From assembly GCF_041435195.1 (NCBI RefSeq), contig NZ_CP108106.1:3658001-3722000 (forward strand): DNA of 64,000 nucleotides, in the 5' to 3' direction. This stretch comes from Streptomyces sp. NBC_00224. Lineage in GTDB: Bacteria; Actinomycetota; Actinomycetes; Streptomycetales; Streptomycetaceae. This document shows, one piece after another, positions 26,055 to 36,000 of this stretch. Made by a program: the position numbers and the translations under genes. The notes under the pieces are model-generated. The model was not told the origin of the DNA and ran no database searches. It was given only the letters and a program-made list of their open reading frames with translations. Position 1 is the first letter of the stretch, and every line of letters begins with the position of its first letter.

Positions 26055-27022
26055 TTGGCGGCCTTGGCCGCCGCGATCTGTCGGGACATGATCGTCGTGA
26101 GCTCGTACGCGGTGTGGGAGGCGGCCACCGAGGTGATCTCGGCGTGGTCGTACGCCGGGGCGACCTCGACGACGTCGGCCGAGACCAGGTTGCAGGAGGC
26201 CAGGCCGCGCAGGATCTCCAGGAGCTCGCGGGAGGTCATGCCGCCCGCCTCCGGGGTGCCGGTGCCGGGGGCGTGCGCCGGGTCGAGGCAGTCGATGTCG
26301 ATCGAGATGTAGAGCGGGCGGTCGCCGATGCGCTGGCGCAGCTGGTCGGCGATCTCGTCGGCGCCGCGGCGGTAGACGTCGGCCGAGGTGACGATGCCGA
26401 AGCCCATCTTCTCGTCGTCGGTCAGGTCCTGCTTGCCGTAGAGCGGGCCGCGGGTGCCGACGTGGGAGAGCGCCTCGGTGTCGAGGATGCCCTCCTCCAC
26501 CGCGCGGCGGAACGGGGTGCCGTGGGTGTACTCGGCGCCGAAGTAGGTGTCCCAGGTGTCCAGGTGCGCGTCGAAGTGGAGCAGCGCGACCGGGCCGTGC
26601 TTCTTGGCGACCGAGCGCAGCAGCGGCAGCGCGATGGTGTGGTCGCCGCCGAGCGTCATCAGCCGGGCGCCGGTACCGAGCAGGTCGTCGGCGGCGGCCT
26701 CGATCGTGTCGACGGCCTCGTTGATGTTGAACGGGTTCACGGCGATGTCGCCGCCGTCCGCGACCTGGGCCAGCGCGAAGGGCGAGGCGTCCTGGGCCGG
26801 GTTGTACGGGCGCAGCAGGCGCGAGGCCTCGCGGATGGCGTTGCCGCCGAAGCGGGCGCCGGGGCGGTAGGAGACACCGCTGTCGAAGGGCACGCCGATC
26901 ACGGCGACATCGGCGGTGCCGACCTCGTCGAGGCGGGGCAGCCGGGCGAAGGTCGCGGGCCCGGCGTACCGCGGGACGCGGGACGAGTCGATCGGACCGC
27001 GCGGCGTTTCGTTGCTGCTCAT
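26051..27022 (-). CDS. speB: Agmatinase/ureohydrolase family protein
   Basis: 323 residues. The binuclear manganese site is complete: [17 protein letters not shown] and [19 protein letters not shown]. Ureohydrolases release urea from agmatine, guanidinobutyrate or related guanidino compounds in the cytoplasm. ATG 27020-27022 begins [19 protein letters not shown], the usual SpeB N-terminus. It is first in an operon with the ThDP enzyme and divergent from a PucR regulator. The symbol reflects family resemblance; guanidinobutyrase or another amidinohydrolase activity is equally possible. Confidence 0.88.
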   Translation of the reverse strand: MSSNETPRGPIDSSRVPRYAGPATFARLPRLDEVGTADVAVIGVPFDSGVSYRPGARFGGNAIREASRLLRPYNPAQDASPFALAQVADGGDIAVNPFNINEAVDTIEAAADDLLGTGARLMTLGGDHTIALPLLRSVAKKHGPVALLHFDAHLDTWDTYFGAEYTHGTPFRRAVEEGILDTEALSHVGTRGPLYGKQDLTDDEKMGFGIVTSADVYRRGADEIADQLRQRIGDRPLYISIDIDCLDPAHAPGTGTPEAGGMTSRELLEILRGLASCNLVSADVVEVAPAYDHAEITSVAASHTAYELTTIMSRQIAAAKAAK

Positions 27023-27128
27023 GTGAAGTGCCCTTCGTGATCGGCCCGCGTCGAACCCGGCGGCCTGTGGTTCCCGCGGGCCCGTGCGGCCCGCGCTGGC
27101 CACCCTAGGTGGCCGTCCAGCGATACTG

Positions 27129-27149
27129 AAGTGTACGTTTCCTCCACTT
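27129..27149. promoter_or_regulatory. Inverted repeat AAGTG-N11-CACTT in speB/pucR divergent region
   Basis: Half-sites AAGTG (27129-27133) and CACTT (27145-27149) sit in the 154-bp divergent region. It is a candidate site for the neighbouring PucR regulator. The short arms make it weak evidence. Confidence 0.35.
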
Positions 27150-27176
27150 AAGGCCCCACCGATGTACGGAGTGACC

Positions 27177-28622
27177 ATGCCTGCCGAGCCCGCGGCGGCC
27201 CCACCCACCACTCCCGTCCCACTGGCCGCCCTGCTCGCCCGGCCGGACCTCGGCCTGCGGCAGATCGCCGGGCCGCCGGGGGCCGAGGTGCACTGGGTGC
27301 ACACCTCGGAGATGGCCGACCCGTATCCGTATCTGCTCGGCGGGGAGCTGCTGCTCACCGCGGGCGTGCAGCTCACGGACCCGGAGCGCTATGCGGCGCG
27401 GGTCGCGGAGGCGGGCGCGGCGGCGCTGGGCTTCGGGCTCGCGCCGGTGCACGACACGGTTCCGGCGGCGCTGGTGGCCGCCTGCGAGCGGCACGGGCTG
27501 CCACTGGTCGAGGTGCCGCCGCCGACCACGTTCACGGCGATCGCCCGCGCCGTGTGGGGCCTGATGACCGAGGCCCGCCACCACGAGCTGCGCCGGGTCT
27601 CCCAGGCCCAGCAGGGCCTCGCCTCGGCGGCCGCCCGCCCCGACCCGGTCCCGGCGGTCCTGCACCAGCTCGCGACGCGGCTGGGGGGCTGGGCGGGGGT
27701 GCTCACGGCGGACGGCGCGGTGCTGGCCGGCTCGGGTCCCGACCGGCCCGACGAGGTGCGGGACGCGGTGCGGCGACTGGCGCGGGTGGTGACGGGTCCG
27801 GCCTCCGGCGGCCCCAAGGCGCTGACCGCCACCGACGCCGTCGCCGGGGAGCAGCTCGCCGTCCACGCGCTCGCCGGGGCCCGGGGGCTCGCCCTCGGGG
27901 TCGCCGTTCCCGGGCGCGAGGCCGGCGACCACACCATCGCCGGGGTCGCGGCCGTCCTGCTCTCGCTGCTCACCGCCGAGCGGCAGGGCGCGGACGAGGC
28001 CACCCGGTCGGCCGCACTGGTGCGGCTGCTGCTCGGCGACGCCCCGGCCGAGGTCGCGCCGCTGCTCGGCGAGGCGCCCTGGACCGTCGTCCACGCGCGC
28101 GGTGAGGGCGCCCCGCCCGACCTCGGCAGCCCGCTGGTGGAGGCGGGCGACGGCCACGCGCGCGTGCTCGTCCCCGGCGGGCAGGACGTCGGCCCGCACC
28201 CCGGCTGGACCCTGGGGGCGAGCGCCCCCGTGGGGGCCGGGGAGCTGGCCGCCGCCGACGCCCAGGCCGCCCGCGCCCTGCGCCGGGCCGAGGCGGCCCG
28301 TTCGCCCCTGGTGCGCCACCGCACCGGCGGCTACGCCTCGCTGGTGGACCCGGCGGAGGCCGCCGCGTACGCGCGCCGGATACTCGCCCCGCTCGCCGAG
28401 CCGCTGCTCACGACCCTGCGCACCTGGCTCTCGCTGCACGGCAGCTGGGACCGCACGGCCGTGGCCCTCGGCGTGCACCGCAACACCGTCCGCCAGCGTC
28501 TGGCCCGCTGCGCCGCGCTGCTCGACGCGGACCTGGACGACATGGACGTCCGTACAGAGCTGTGGCTGGCACTACGGAGTGCGGCCGGAAGTGCTGAGGC
28601 TCACTCTGGACAGTGCGAGTGA
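27177..28622 (+). CDS. PucR family transcriptional regulator
   Basis: 481 residues. An N-terminal PucR/purine-catabolism sensory domain ([37 protein letters not shown], about residues 20-120) is followed by a GGDEF-like middle region and the C-terminal PucR helix-turn-helix ([28 protein letters not shown], about residues 420-450). ATG 27177 has GGAG five bases upstream; an ATG at 27162 is an alternative. It is divergent from speB and the ThDP enzyme, so it probably activates them in response to a nitrogen compound. Confidence 0.88.
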   Translation: MPAEPAAAPPTTPVPLAALLARPDLGLRQIAGPPGAEVHWVHTSEMADPYPYLLGGELLLTAGVQLTDPERYAARVAEAGAAALGFGLAPVHDTVPAALVAACERHGLPLVEVPPPTTFTAIARAVWGLMTEARHHELRRVSQAQQGLASAAARPDPVPAVLHQLATRLGGWAGVLTADGAVLAGSGPDRPDEVRDAVRRLARVVTGPASGGPKALTATDAVAGEQLAVHALAGARGLALGVAVPGREAGDHTIAGVAAVLLSLLTAERQGADEATRSAALVRLLLGDAPAEVAPLLGEAPWTVVHARGEGAPPDLGSPLVEAGDGHARVLVPGGQDVGPHPGWTLGASAPVGAGELAAADAQAARALRRAEAARSPLVRHRTGGYASLVDPAEAAAYARRILAPLAEPLLTTLRTWLSLHGSWDRTAVALGVHRNTVRQRLARCAALLDADLDDMDVRTELWLALRSAAGSAEAHSGQCE

Positions 28623-28650
28623 CCGCCGGGTAACTTCGTATTTCAATCTC

Positions 28651-28668
28651 TGAGCAAGCGCTTAGCCA
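28651..28668. promoter_or_regulatory. Operator-like palindrome around AAGCGCTT upstream of acyl-CoA dehydrogenase
   Basis: TGAGCAAGCGCTTAGCCA (28651-28668) has a perfect AAGCGCTT core flanked by GC on both sides, 32 bp before the acyl-CoA dehydrogenase start. Such sites bind TetR/FadR- or LacI-type repressors; which one is unknown. The same 8-bp core occurs in the LacI operator at 9651-9658. Confidence 0.4.
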
Positions 28669-28699
28669 AAGTCGCCGCCACCGTCGAAGGAGAAGCTCC

Positions 28700-29857
28700 G
28701 TGCGCCGTACGGTATTCAACGAGGACCACGAGGCGTTCCGGGAGACCATCCGGGCCTTCATCGAGGCCGAGGTCGTCCCGGTCTACGACGAGTGGTTCGC
28801 CGCCGGCCAGGCGCCGCGCGACTTCTACTACAAGCTCGCCGAGCTGGGTGTCTTCGGCATCCGCGTCGACGAGGAGTTCGGCGGCGCCGGCATCGACTCG
28901 TACAAGTTCGAAGCCGTCATGTACGAGGAGACCTCCCGCGCGGGCGTCCAGTTCGGCGGCTCCGGCGTGCACGTGCTGCTCGGCCTGCCGTACATCAAGA
29001 CGCTCGCCGACGACGAGCAGAAGAAGCGCTTCCTGCCGAAGTTCGTCTCCGGCGAGGAGATGTGGGCCCTGGCGATGACCGAGCCGGGCACCGGCTCCGA
29101 CCTCGCGGGCATGAAGACCACCGCGAAGCTCTCCGAGGACGGCACGCACTACGTCCTCAACGGCGCCAAGACCTTCATCACCGGTGGCGTCCACGCGGAC
29201 CGGGTCATCGTCTGCGCCCGCACCGCCGCCCCCACCGCCGAGGACCGCCGCCACGGCATCTCGCTGTTCGCCGTGGACACCAAGTCCGAGGGCTACTCCA
29301 TCGGCCGCAAGCTCGACAAGCTCGGCCTGAAGACCTCCGACACCGCCGAGCTGGCGTTCGTCGACGTGAAGGTCCCGGTCGAGGACCTCCTCGGCGAGGA
29401 GAACAAGGGCTTCTACTACCTCGGCCACAACCTCGCCTCCGAGCGCTGGGGCATCGCCTTCGGCGCCTACGCGCAGGCCAAGGCCGCCGTCCGGTTCGCC
29501 AAGGAGTACGTCCAGGAGCGCACCGTCTTCGGCAAGCCGGTCGCGCACTTCCAGAACACCAAGTTCGAGCTGGCCGCCTGCCAGGCCGAGGTGGACGCCG
29601 CCGAGGCCGTCGCCGACCGCGCCCTGGAGGCCCTGGACGCGGGCGAGCTGACCCCGGCCGAGGCCGCCTCCGCCAAGCTGTTCTGCACCGAGGTCGCCCA
29701 CCGCGTCATCGACAGGTGCCTCCAGCTGCACGGCGGCTACGGCTTCATGAACGAGTACCCGATCGCCCGTCTGTACGCCGACAACCGCGTCAACCGGATC
29801 TACGGCGGCACCAGCGAGATCATGAAGACGATCATCGCCAAGGACATGGGTCTGTGA
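28700..29857 (+). CDS. Acyl-CoA dehydrogenase
   Basis: 385-residue FAD-dependent acyl-CoA dehydrogenase. It begins MRRTVFNEDHEAFRETIRAFIEAEVVP, has the FAD-binding signature ALAMTEPGTGSDLAGM and the C-terminal helix motif QLHGGYGFMNEYPIARLYADNRVNRIYGGTSEIM. The catalytic base region is YGGTSE (Glu in the medium/short-chain position). Start GTG 28700 is preceded by GAAGGAG. Its stop overlaps the GTG of the TesB thioesterase, implying a coupled two-gene operon for beta-oxidation and acyl-CoA turnover. Confidence 0.92.
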   Translation: MRRTVFNEDHEAFRETIRAFIEAEVVPVYDEWFAAGQAPRDFYYKLAELGVFGIRVDEEFGGAGIDSYKFEAVMYEETSRAGVQFGGSGVHVLLGLPYIKTLADDEQKKRFLPKFVSGEEMWALAMTEPGTGSDLAGMKTTAKLSEDGTHYVLNGAKTFITGGVHADRVIVCARTAAPTAEDRRHGISLFAVDTKSEGYSIGRKLDKLGLKTSDTAELAFVDVKVPVEDLLGEENKGFYYLGHNLASERWGIAFGAYAQAKAAVRFAKEYVQERTVFGKPVAHFQNTKFELAACQAEVDAAEAVADRALEALDAGELTPAEAASAKLFCTEVAHRVIDRCLQLHGGYGFMNEYPIARLYADNRVNRIYGGTSEIMKTIIAKDMGL

Positions 29858-30717
29858 CCGAGGCTCTGGATGCCCTGCTCGATCTGCTCGACCTTGAGCA
29901 GATCGAGCAGGACTACTTCCGGGGCCGCTCACGCTCGGCGCTCGTACCCCGCGTCTTCGGCGGGCAGGTGGCGGCCCAGGCGCTGGTCGCCGCGGGCCGC
30001 ACCGTCCCCGGGGACCGGCCGCCGCACTCCCTGCACGCGTACTTCCTGCGCGCCGGGGATCCGGGCGCACCGATCGTCTACATGGTCGACCGCATCCGCG
30101 ACGGCCGCTCCTTCACCACCCGAAGGGTGGTGGCGGTCCAGCACGGCCATCCGATCTTCCACCTCTCCGCGTCGTTCCAGACGTACGAGGAGGGTCTTGA
30201 GCACCAGGCGGACATGCCGCCCGCGCCGGACCCCGAGTCGCTCCCGACGGCGGCCGAGATGCTGCCGCGCCATCTGCCCGCGGACGTCGCCGCCCGTCTG
30301 GTCGAGGCCCGCGCGGCCGTCGACCTGCGCTACGCCGACGTACCGCCGTGGGGCAGCGTCGGCACCCCGCGCGAGCCCCGCTCGCAGGTCTGGTTCCGTA
30401 CGAACGGCAAGCTCGCGGACGACCCCCTGCTGCACATCGTGCTCGCCACCTACGTCTCCGACATGACGCTGCTCGACTCGGTGCTGCTCGCACACGGCCG
30501 GGGCGGCTGGGCGGTCGGGGACGTGGTGGGCGCGTCCCTGGACCACGCGATGTGGTTCCACCGGCCGTTCCGGGCCGACGAATGGCTCCTGTACGACCAG
30601 GAGTCACCGTCGGCCTCGGCGGGCCGGGGCCTGGGCCAGGCCCGGATCTACACCCAGGACGGCCGTCTGGCAGTCACCGTCATCCAGGAGGGCGTGGTGC
30701 GGGTCCCGCGCCCCTGA
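29854..30717 (+). CDS. tesB: Acyl-CoA thioesterase II
   Basis: 287 residues with the double hot-dog fold of TesB. The N-terminal hot-dog has RVFGGQVAAQALVAA and HSLHAYFLRAGDP; the C-terminal one has VLATYVSDMTLLDSVL (catalytic Asp), ASLDHAMWFHRPFRADEWLLYDQESPSA and GRGLGQARIYTQDGRLAVTVIQEG (Gln). It hydrolyses medium to long acyl-CoAs to free acids and CoA. GTG 29854 overlaps the dehydrogenase stop. Confidence 0.93.
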   Translation: MTEALDALLDLLDLEQIEQDYFRGRSRSALVPRVFGGQVAAQALVAAGRTVPGDRPPHSLHAYFLRAGDPGAPIVYMVDRIRDGRSFTTRRVVAVQHGHPIFHLSASFQTYEEGLEHQADMPPAPDPESLPTAAEMLPRHLPADVAARLVEARAAVDLRYADVPPWGSVGTPREPRSQVWFRTNGKLADDPLLHIVLATYVSDMTLLDSVLLAHGRGGWAVGDVVGASLDHAMWFHRPFRADEWLLYDQESPSASAGRGLGQARIYTQDGRLAVTVIQEGVVRVPRP

Positions 30718-30756
30718 AGGGCCTGCCTTACGTACGCGGTGACCGCGACCGCCTGC

Positions 30757-30811
30757 TTTTAGGGGCGCGGGGAACTGCGCGACCAGCCACCCACGGTCCG
30801 CAGACGAGAAC
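30757..30811. repeat. Interspersed palindromic repeat, copy C (right half)
   Basis: TTTTAGGGGCGCGGGGAACTGCGCGACCAGCC is present in parts, followed by CCGCAGACGAGAAC. Only the right arm remains. It lies between the convergent thioesterase and 30837 genes. Confidence 0.8.
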
Positions 30812-30836
30812 CCGCCCCCGCCCCCACGGCGCGACC

Positions 30837-31616
30837 TCAGACCAACTCGGCCGCACCCAGCAGATACTCGGTCATCGGCTCGTAGAACCGGGGATCGACC
30901 ACGTGGTCGTCCAGCGGCACGGCAACCTGAAGCGTCCCCTCCGCCTCCGCCAGGAACAGCGCGGGGTCGTTGCAGTCGGCGTACCCGATCGCATCGATGC
31001 CGCGCTGCGCCGCGCACCCGGCCCAGCCGTGGTCCGCGACGACCAGATCCGGCAGCGCCCGCCCCTCACGCTCCAGCGCATCCAGGATCGCGGCCATCGG
31101 CGCGGGCGAGTGCGTGTGCCACAGGGACGCGCCGCGCTCGAAGAGCGAGACGTCCGCGAACTGCACCACACAGCCCTCGTCGGCCAGCACCCCGTCGGGG
31201 ATGCGCACGATCTCGCAGCCCGCGGCGCGCAGGGCCGCGGCCGTCCTGCTGTGCACGTCGATGAGCGCGCCCGGGTGGCCGGTCGCGAAGAGCACCCGCT
31301 GCTTGCCCGCGGCCGCCTTGCGCAGCCGCGCCGCCATCCGCTCCAGGGCGTCGACGGTCAGCTCGGGGTCGATGGTGTCCTGGCCCGTGCGGTGCCCGGG
31401 GTCGTCGACGACCCCGCAGCGCTCGGCCATCACCGCGAGCACGTCCTGCTCGTCGGTCCAGCGGTCGCCCAGCTCCAGGCCCAGCCAGTAGTGGCGGTCG
31501 CCGTTGGCGAGCTTGCGGTAGTGGGAGAGGTTGTTGTCGCGGGGGGTGGCGACGTCTCCGGCGATACGGGTGCGGACGAGGTGGTCGACGAGAGCGGCAC
31601 GGCTGGGTATCGGCAT
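30837..31616 (-). CDS. Conserved protein, phosphatase-like annotation in streptomycetes
   Basis: 259 residues, soluble. Conserved-looking segments are TPRDNNLSHYRKLANGDRHYWLGLELGDRW near the N-terminus, VLFATGHPGALIDVHSRTAAALRAAGCEIV in the middle, VQFADVSLFERGASLWHTHSPAPM and LVVADHGWAGCAAQRGIDAIGYADCNDPALFLAE. The alternating hydrophobic strands with Asp/His (FATGHPG, VVADHGW) suggest a Rossmann-like hydrolase. From memory, streptomycete homologues carry the label phosphatase, but I see no classical phosphatase motif. The ATG at 31614-31616 is likely; an in-frame ATG nine bases upstream is an alternative. Confidence 0.75.
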   Translation of the reverse strand: MPIPSRAALVDHLVRTRIAGDVATPRDNNLSHYRKLANGDRHYWLGLELGDRWTDEQDVLAVMAERCGVVDDPGHRTGQDTIDPELTVDALERMAARLRKAAAGKQRVLFATGHPGALIDVHSRTAAALRAAGCEIVRIPDGVLADEGCVVQFADVSLFERGASLWHTHSPAPMAAILDALEREGRALPDLVVADHGWAGCAAQRGIDAIGYADCNDPALFLAEAEGTLQVAVPLDDHVVDPRFYEPMTEYLLGAAELV

Positions 31617-31697
31617 GCGCTCCATTCTGCCCCGGTGCGCGGCGGCGGGCTCCGTCCGTCCCGCGCAGTGGACGCGCGCACGCGCGCGTGGCGGCAC

Positions 31698-32288
31698 TCA
31701 GCCCGCGAGCGCCGCGAACGCCCCGTGCGCCAGGCGCCGCAGCAGCGCCTCCGTGGCCGTGCGGCCGGGCAGCCCCGCCCCGTACGACCCCAGGTGCGGC
31801 GTCGAGTTGAGCAGCCCGAACACCGCGTGCACCGCCGCCCGGACCTCGGCCTCGGACCCCGGGTACAGCTCCCTTACGACCCCGACCCACAGCTCCACGT
31901 ACTGCCGCTGCAACTGCCGCACCAGCTTGCGGTCGCTGTCGCGCAGCCGGTCCAGCTCACGGTCGTGGAGCGTGATGAGCGCCCGGTCGTCGAGGGCGAA
32001 GTCGATGTGGCCGTCGATGAGCGAGCCGAGGACCGCCTCCGGGCCCCCGTCGGCCTCGGCGACGCGCTTGCGGCCGCCGTCGTACAGCCGCCCGCTGATC
32101 CCCACGAGCAGCTCCGCCAGCATCGCGTCCTTGCCCGCGAAGTGCCGGTAGAGGCCGGGGCCGCTGATGCCCACGGCCGCGCCTATCTCGTCGACGCCCA
32201 CGCCGTGGAAGCCGCGCTCGGCGAAGAGGCGCGCGGCCTCGCGGAGGATCTGCTCGCGTCGGGTGGGGGCATCGGTCCGGGTGCTCAT
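31698..32288 (-). CDS. TetR family regulator of the branched-chain acyl-CoA operon
   Basis: 196 residues. The TetR DNA-binding domain is clear: RREQILREAARLFAERGFHGVGVDEIGAAVGISGPGLYRHFAGKDAML (residues 10-58), followed by an all-helical ligand domain. It is divergent from the carboxylase/HMG-CoA lyase/AcdH operon with two related 16-bp palindromes between them. By analogy with acyl-CoA-sensing TetR regulators, it probably represses that operon until an acyl-CoA intermediate accumulates. Confidence 0.9.
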   Translation of the reverse strand: MSTRTDAPTRREQILREAARLFAERGFHGVGVDEIGAAVGISGPGLYRHFAGKDAMLAELLVGISGRLYDGGRKRVAEADGGPEAVLGSLIDGHIDFALDDRALITLHDRELDRLRDSDRKLVRQLQRQYVELWVGVVRELYPGSEAEVRAAVHAVFGLLNSTPHLGSYGAGLPGRTATEALLRRLAHGAFAALAG

Positions 32289-32311
32289 GAGAATTCATTC
32301 TAGACAACGCG

Positions 32312-32356
32312 GTTAGCGCTCGTTAACCTGGAGGAAATGAGTTAACGGTCATTAAC
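32312..32356. promoter_or_regulatory. Two TetR operator-like palindromes, GTTAnCGnTCnTTAAC
   Basis: GTTAGCGCTCGTTAAC (32312-32327) and GTTAACGGTCATTAAC (32341-32356) share GTTA-CG-TC-TTAAC and lie 29 bp apart start to start, midway between the divergent TetR gene and the carboxylase beta gene. Paired near-identical palindromes at such a position are what a TetR dimer pair would bind. Confidence 0.7.
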
Positions 32357-32398
32357 ATCCGGCCGGAAGACTTCGTACGGGCAAGGGGGCTCGACACG

Positions 32399-34030
32399 AT
32401 GCAGCAGGCACCGGTCCTTGGGAGCGCGGCAGATCCCGCGTCCGAGGCGTGGCGGGCCAACGAGGAGGCGCACCGCGCCCTCGGCGAGGAGCTGCGCGCC
32501 AGACTGGCCGCGGCCCGGCTCGGCGGCGGTGAGCGGGCCCGCGAGCGCCATGTCGCGCGCGGCAAACTGCTGCCGCGCGACCGGGTCGACACCCTGCTCG
32601 ACCCCGGCTCGCCGTTCCTGGAGCTCGCGCCGCTCGCGGCCGACGGGATGTACGGGGACCAGGCACCCGCCGCCGGGGTCATCGCCGGGATCGGACGGGT
32701 CAGCGGCCGCGAGTGCGTGATCGTGGCCAACGACGCCACGGTCAAGGGCGGCACGTACTACCCGATGACGGTGAAGAAGCACCTGCGCGCCCAGGAGGTG
32801 GCCCTGGAGAACCGGCTGCCGTGTCTGTACCTGGTCGACTCCGGCGGCGCCTTCCTGCCGATGCAGGACGAGGTCTTCCCCGACCGCGACCACTTCGGCC
32901 GGATCTTCTACAACCAGGCCCGGATGTCCGGCGCCGGGATCCCGCAGATCGCGGCGGTCCTCGGCTCCTGCACGGCCGGCGGGGCGTATGTCCCGGCGAT
33001 GAGCGACGAGGCCGTGATCGTCCGCAACCAGGGCACGATCTTCCTCGGCGGCCCGCCGCTGGTGAAGGCCGCCACCGGCGAGGTCGTCACCGCCGAGGAG
33101 CTCGGCGGCGGCGAGGTCCACTCGCGCACCTCCGGCGTCACCGACCACCTCGCCGAGGACGACGCGCACGCCCTGCGGATCGTGCGCAACATCGTGGCCA
33201 CCCTCCCCGCGCGCGGTGAGCTCCCGTGGAGCGTGGAGCCCGTGGAGGAGCCCAAGGCCGATCCGTACGGGCTGTACGGGGCGGTGCCGGTCGACTCGCG
33301 CACGCCGTACGACGTCCGCGAGGTCATCGCGCGCGTGGTCGACGGCTCCCGCTTCCAGGAGTTCAAGGCCGAGTTCGGCCAGACGCTGGTCACCGGCTTC
33401 GCCCGGATCCACGGCCACCCGGTCGGCATCGTCGCCAACAACGGCATCCTGTTCTCCGAATCCGCCCAGAAGGGCGCCCACTTCATCGAGCTGTGCGACC
33501 AGCGCGGCATCCCGCTGGTGTTCCTCCAGAACATCTCGGGCTTCATGGTCGGACGGGACTACGAGGCGGGGGGCATCGCCAAGCACGGCGCCAAGATGGT
33601 CACCGCCGTCGCCTGCACCCGCGTCCCCAAGCTGACGGTCGTGGTCGGCGGGTCGTACGGGGCGGGGAACTACTCGATGTGCGGCCGCGCCTATTCGCCG
33701 CGCTTCCTGTGGATGTGGCCCAACGCCAAGATCTCGGTGATGGGCGGCGAGCAGGCCGCCTCGGTGCTCGCCACCGTCAAGCGCGACCAGTTGGAGGCGC
33801 GCGGCGAGAGCTGGCCGCTCGACGCCGAGGAGTCCTTCAAGGACCCCATCCGCGCCCAGTACGAACAGCAGGGCAACGCCTATTACGCGACGGCCCGGCT
33901 GTGGGACGACGGGGTGATCGACCCGATGGAGACCCGCCAGGTCCTCGGGCTCGCCCTGACGGCCTGTGCCAACGCCCCCCTCCCCCAGCGGGACTACTCG
34001 GCGCCCGGCTTCGGCGTCTTCCGGATGTGA
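32399..34030 (+). CDS. Acyl-CoA carboxylase beta subunit (methylcrotonyl-CoA type)
   Basis: 543-residue carboxyltransferase with N- and C-terminal crotonase-like lobes. The long [24 protein letters not shown] start, the biotin/acyl-CoA pocket [16 protein letters not shown] and [29 protein letters not shown] match methylcrotonyl- or geranyl-CoA carboxylase beta more closely than AccB/PccB types, which usually have MGAEGAV rather than [12 protein letters not shown]. With its neighbours it carboxylates 3-methylcrotonyl-CoA in leucine breakdown (LiuB-like). The ATG at 32399 follows AAGGGGG. It is first in a four-gene operon; the alpha subunit begins eight bases after its stop. Confidence 0.9.
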   Translation: MQQAPVLGSAADPASEAWRANEEAHRALGEELRARLAAARLGGGERARERHVARGKLLPRDRVDTLLDPGSPFLELAPLAADGMYGDQAPAAGVIAGIGRVSGRECVIVANDATVKGGTYYPMTVKKHLRAQEVALENRLPCLYLVDSGGAFLPMQDEVFPDRDHFGRIFYNQARMSGAGIPQIAAVLGSCTAGGAYVPAMSDEAVIVRNQGTIFLGGPPLVKAATGEVVTAEELGGGEVHSRTSGVTDHLAEDDAHALRIVRNIVATLPARGELPWSVEPVEEPKADPYGLYGAVPVDSRTPYDVREVIARVVDGSRFQEFKAEFGQTLVTGFARIHGHPVGIVANNGILFSESAQKGAHFIELCDQRGIPLVFLQNISGFMVGRDYEAGGIAKHGAKMVTAVACTRVPKLTVVVGGSYGAGNYSMCGRAYSPRFLWMWPNAKISVMGGEQAASVLATVKRDQLEARGESWPLDAEESFKDPIRAQYEQQGNAYYATARLWDDGVIDPMETRQVLGLALTACANAPLPQRDYSAPGFGVFRM

Positions 34031-34038
34031 GACGGACC

Positions 34039-36000
34039 ATGACGATGTTCGACACAGTCCTCGTCGCCAACCGGGGCGAGATCGCCGTCCGCGTCATCCG
34101 CACCCTGCGCGCCCTCGGGGTGCGCTCGGTCGCGGTGTTCAGCGACGCGGACGCGGACGCCCGGCACGTGCGGGAGGCCGACACGGCCGTGCGGATCGGC
34201 CCGGCGGCGGCGTCCGAGAGCTACCTCTCCATCGACCGGCTCCTGGAGGCGGCCGCCAGGAGCGGCGCGCAGGCCGTCCACCCCGGCTACGGCTTCCTCG
34301 CCGAGAACGCGGCCTTCGCGCGCGCGTGCGCCGAGGCGGGCCTGGTCTTCATCGGCCCCCCGGCGGACGCGATCTCCCTGATGGGCGACAAGATCCGCGC
34401 CAAGGAGACCGTGCGGGCGGCCGGTGTCCCGGTCGTGCCCGGCTCCTCGGGCAGCGGTCTCACGGACGGCCAACTGGCCGACGCGGCCCGCGAGATCGGC
34501 ATGCCGGTGCTTCTGAAGCCCAGCGCGGGCGGCGGCGGCAAGGGCATGCGGCTGGTCCGCGAGGAGGCGGCGCTCGGCGACGAGATCGCGGCCGCCCGCC
34601 GCGAGGCCCGCGCCTCCTTCGGCGACGACACGCTCCTGGTGGAGCGGTGGATCGACCGCCCCCGCCACATCGAGATCCAGGTCCTGGCGGACGGCCATGG
34701 ACACGTGGTGCACCTGGGCGAGCGCGAGTGCTCCCTCCAGCGCCGCCACCAGAAGATCATCGAGGAGGCGCCCTCGGTCCTGCTCGACGAGGAGACCCGG
34801 GCCGCGATGGGCGAGGCGGCGGTCCAGGCGGCCCGCTCCTGCGGCTACGCGGGCGCGGGCACGGTGGAGTTCATCGTCCCGGGCAACGACCCGTCCTCGT
34901 ACTACTTCATGGAGATGAACACCCGCCTCCAGGTCGAGCACCCGGTCACCGAGCTCATCACCGGCCTGGACCTGGTGGAGTGGCAGGTGCGGGTCGCCGC
35001 GGGCGAGGAACTGCCGTACGGGCAGGAGGACATCACCCTGACCGGCCACGCCATAGAGGCCCGCATCTGCGCCGAGGACCCCTCCCGCGGCTTCCTGCCC
35101 TCGGGCGGTACGGTCCTGGCGCTGCGCGAGCCGCAGGGCGAGGGGGTCCGCACGGACTCGGGGCTGAGCGAGGGCACCGAGGTCGGCAGCCTCTACGACC
35201 CGATGCTCTCCAAGGTCATCGCGTACGGGCCGGACCGCGCGACCGCGCTGCGCCGGCTGCGCGCGGCGCTGGCCGACACGGTCACCCTGGGCGTGCCCAC
35301 CAACGCCGGATTCCTGCGCCGGCTGCTCGCCCATCCGGACGTGGTCGCGGGCGACCTCGACACGGGCCTGGTCGAGCGCGAGGCCGACGCGCTGGTGCCG
35401 GACGGGGTGCCGGACGAGGTGTACGCGGCGGCGGCGCTGGTGCGGCAGGAGGGGCTGCGCCCCTCGGCCACCGGCGGCTGGACCGACCCCTTCTCGTTGC
35501 CGAGCGGCTGGCGCATGGGCGGCGAACCGGCGCCCCTGGCCTTCCCGTTCCGAGTACCGGGACTCGAACCCGTCACTCATGTGGTGCGGGGCAAGGCCGC
35601 CGGGCGGGTCTCCCCCGGCCACGTCAGCGTCGAACTCGACGGCCTCACCCACACCTTCACCACCGCCCCCTCCCCGGAGGGGACCTGGCTCGGGCGGGAC
35701 GGGGACAGCTGGCACGTGCTCGACCACGACCCCGTCGCGGCGAGCCTCACCGGCGCCGCGCGCGGCGGCCTCGACACGCTGGCCGCGCCGATGCCCGGCA
35801 CCGTCACCGTCGTCAAGGTGGCGGTCGGCGACGAGGTCGACGCGGGCCAGAGCCTGCTGGTGGTGGAGGCGATGAAGATGGAGCACGTCATCTCCGCCCC
35901 GCACGCCGGCACCGTCACCGAGCTGGACGTCTCCCCCGGCTCGACCGTCGCCATGGACCAGGTCCTGGCCGTGGTGACCCCGAAGGAGGAGGACCAGTGA
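34039..36000 (+). CDS. Biotin-carboxylase/BCCP alpha subunit of acyl-CoA carboxylase
   Basis: 653 residues. The biotin carboxylase domain starts [20 protein letters not shown], has ATP-grasp motifs [12 protein letters not shown] and [15 protein letters not shown], and ends near residue 450. A linker domain follows, then the C-terminal biotinyl domain with VEAMKMEH (biotinylated Lys613). It carboxylates biotin for the beta subunit encoded upstream. The ATG at 34039 was chosen, with an alternative ATG two codons later. Its stop overlaps the GTG of the HMG-CoA lyase gene. Confidence 0.93.
   Translation: MTMFDTVLVANRGEIAVRVIRTLRALGVRSVAVFSDADADARHVREADTAVRIGPAAASESYLSIDRLLEAAARSGAQAVHPGYGFLAENAAFARACAEAGLVFIGPPADAISLMGDKIRAKETVRAAGVPVVPGSSGSGLTDGQLADAAREIGMPVLLKPSAGGGGKGMRLVREEAALGDEIAAARREARASFGDDTLLVERWIDRPRHIEIQVLADGHGHVVHLGERECSLQRRHQKIIEEAPSVLLDEETRAAMGEAAVQAARSCGYAGAGTVEFIVPGNDPSSYYFMEMNTRLQVEHPVTELITGLDLVEWQVRVAAGEELPYGQEDITLTGHAIEARICAEDPSRGFLPSGGTVLALREPQGEGVRTDSGLSEGTEVGSLYDPMLSKVIAYGPDRATALRRLRAALADTVTLGVPTNAGFLRRLLAHPDVVAGDLDTGLVEREADALVPDGVPDEVYAAAALVRQEGLRPSATGGWTDPFSLPSGWRMGGEPAPLAFPFRVPGLEPVTHVVRGKAAGRVSPGHVSVELDGLTHTFTTAPSPEGTWLGRDGDSWHVLDHDPVAASLTGAARGGLDTLAAPMPGTVTVVKVAVGDEVDAGQSLLVVEAMKMEHVISAPHAGTVTELDVSPGSTVAMDQVLAVVTPKEEDQ

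Noticed and set aside
24384..27022. Possible clavam-type cluster (ThDP enzyme, ureohydrolase and beta-lactamase-like gene together)
   Set aside because: No beta-lactam synthetase, clavaminate synthase or related tailoring gene is present. The regulator is PucR and the serine hydrolase gene stands alone behind its own terminator.
28331..28543. Short minus-strand frames inside pucR and other regulators
   Set aside because: No ribosome binding site, composition follows the sense gene; treated as shadows.
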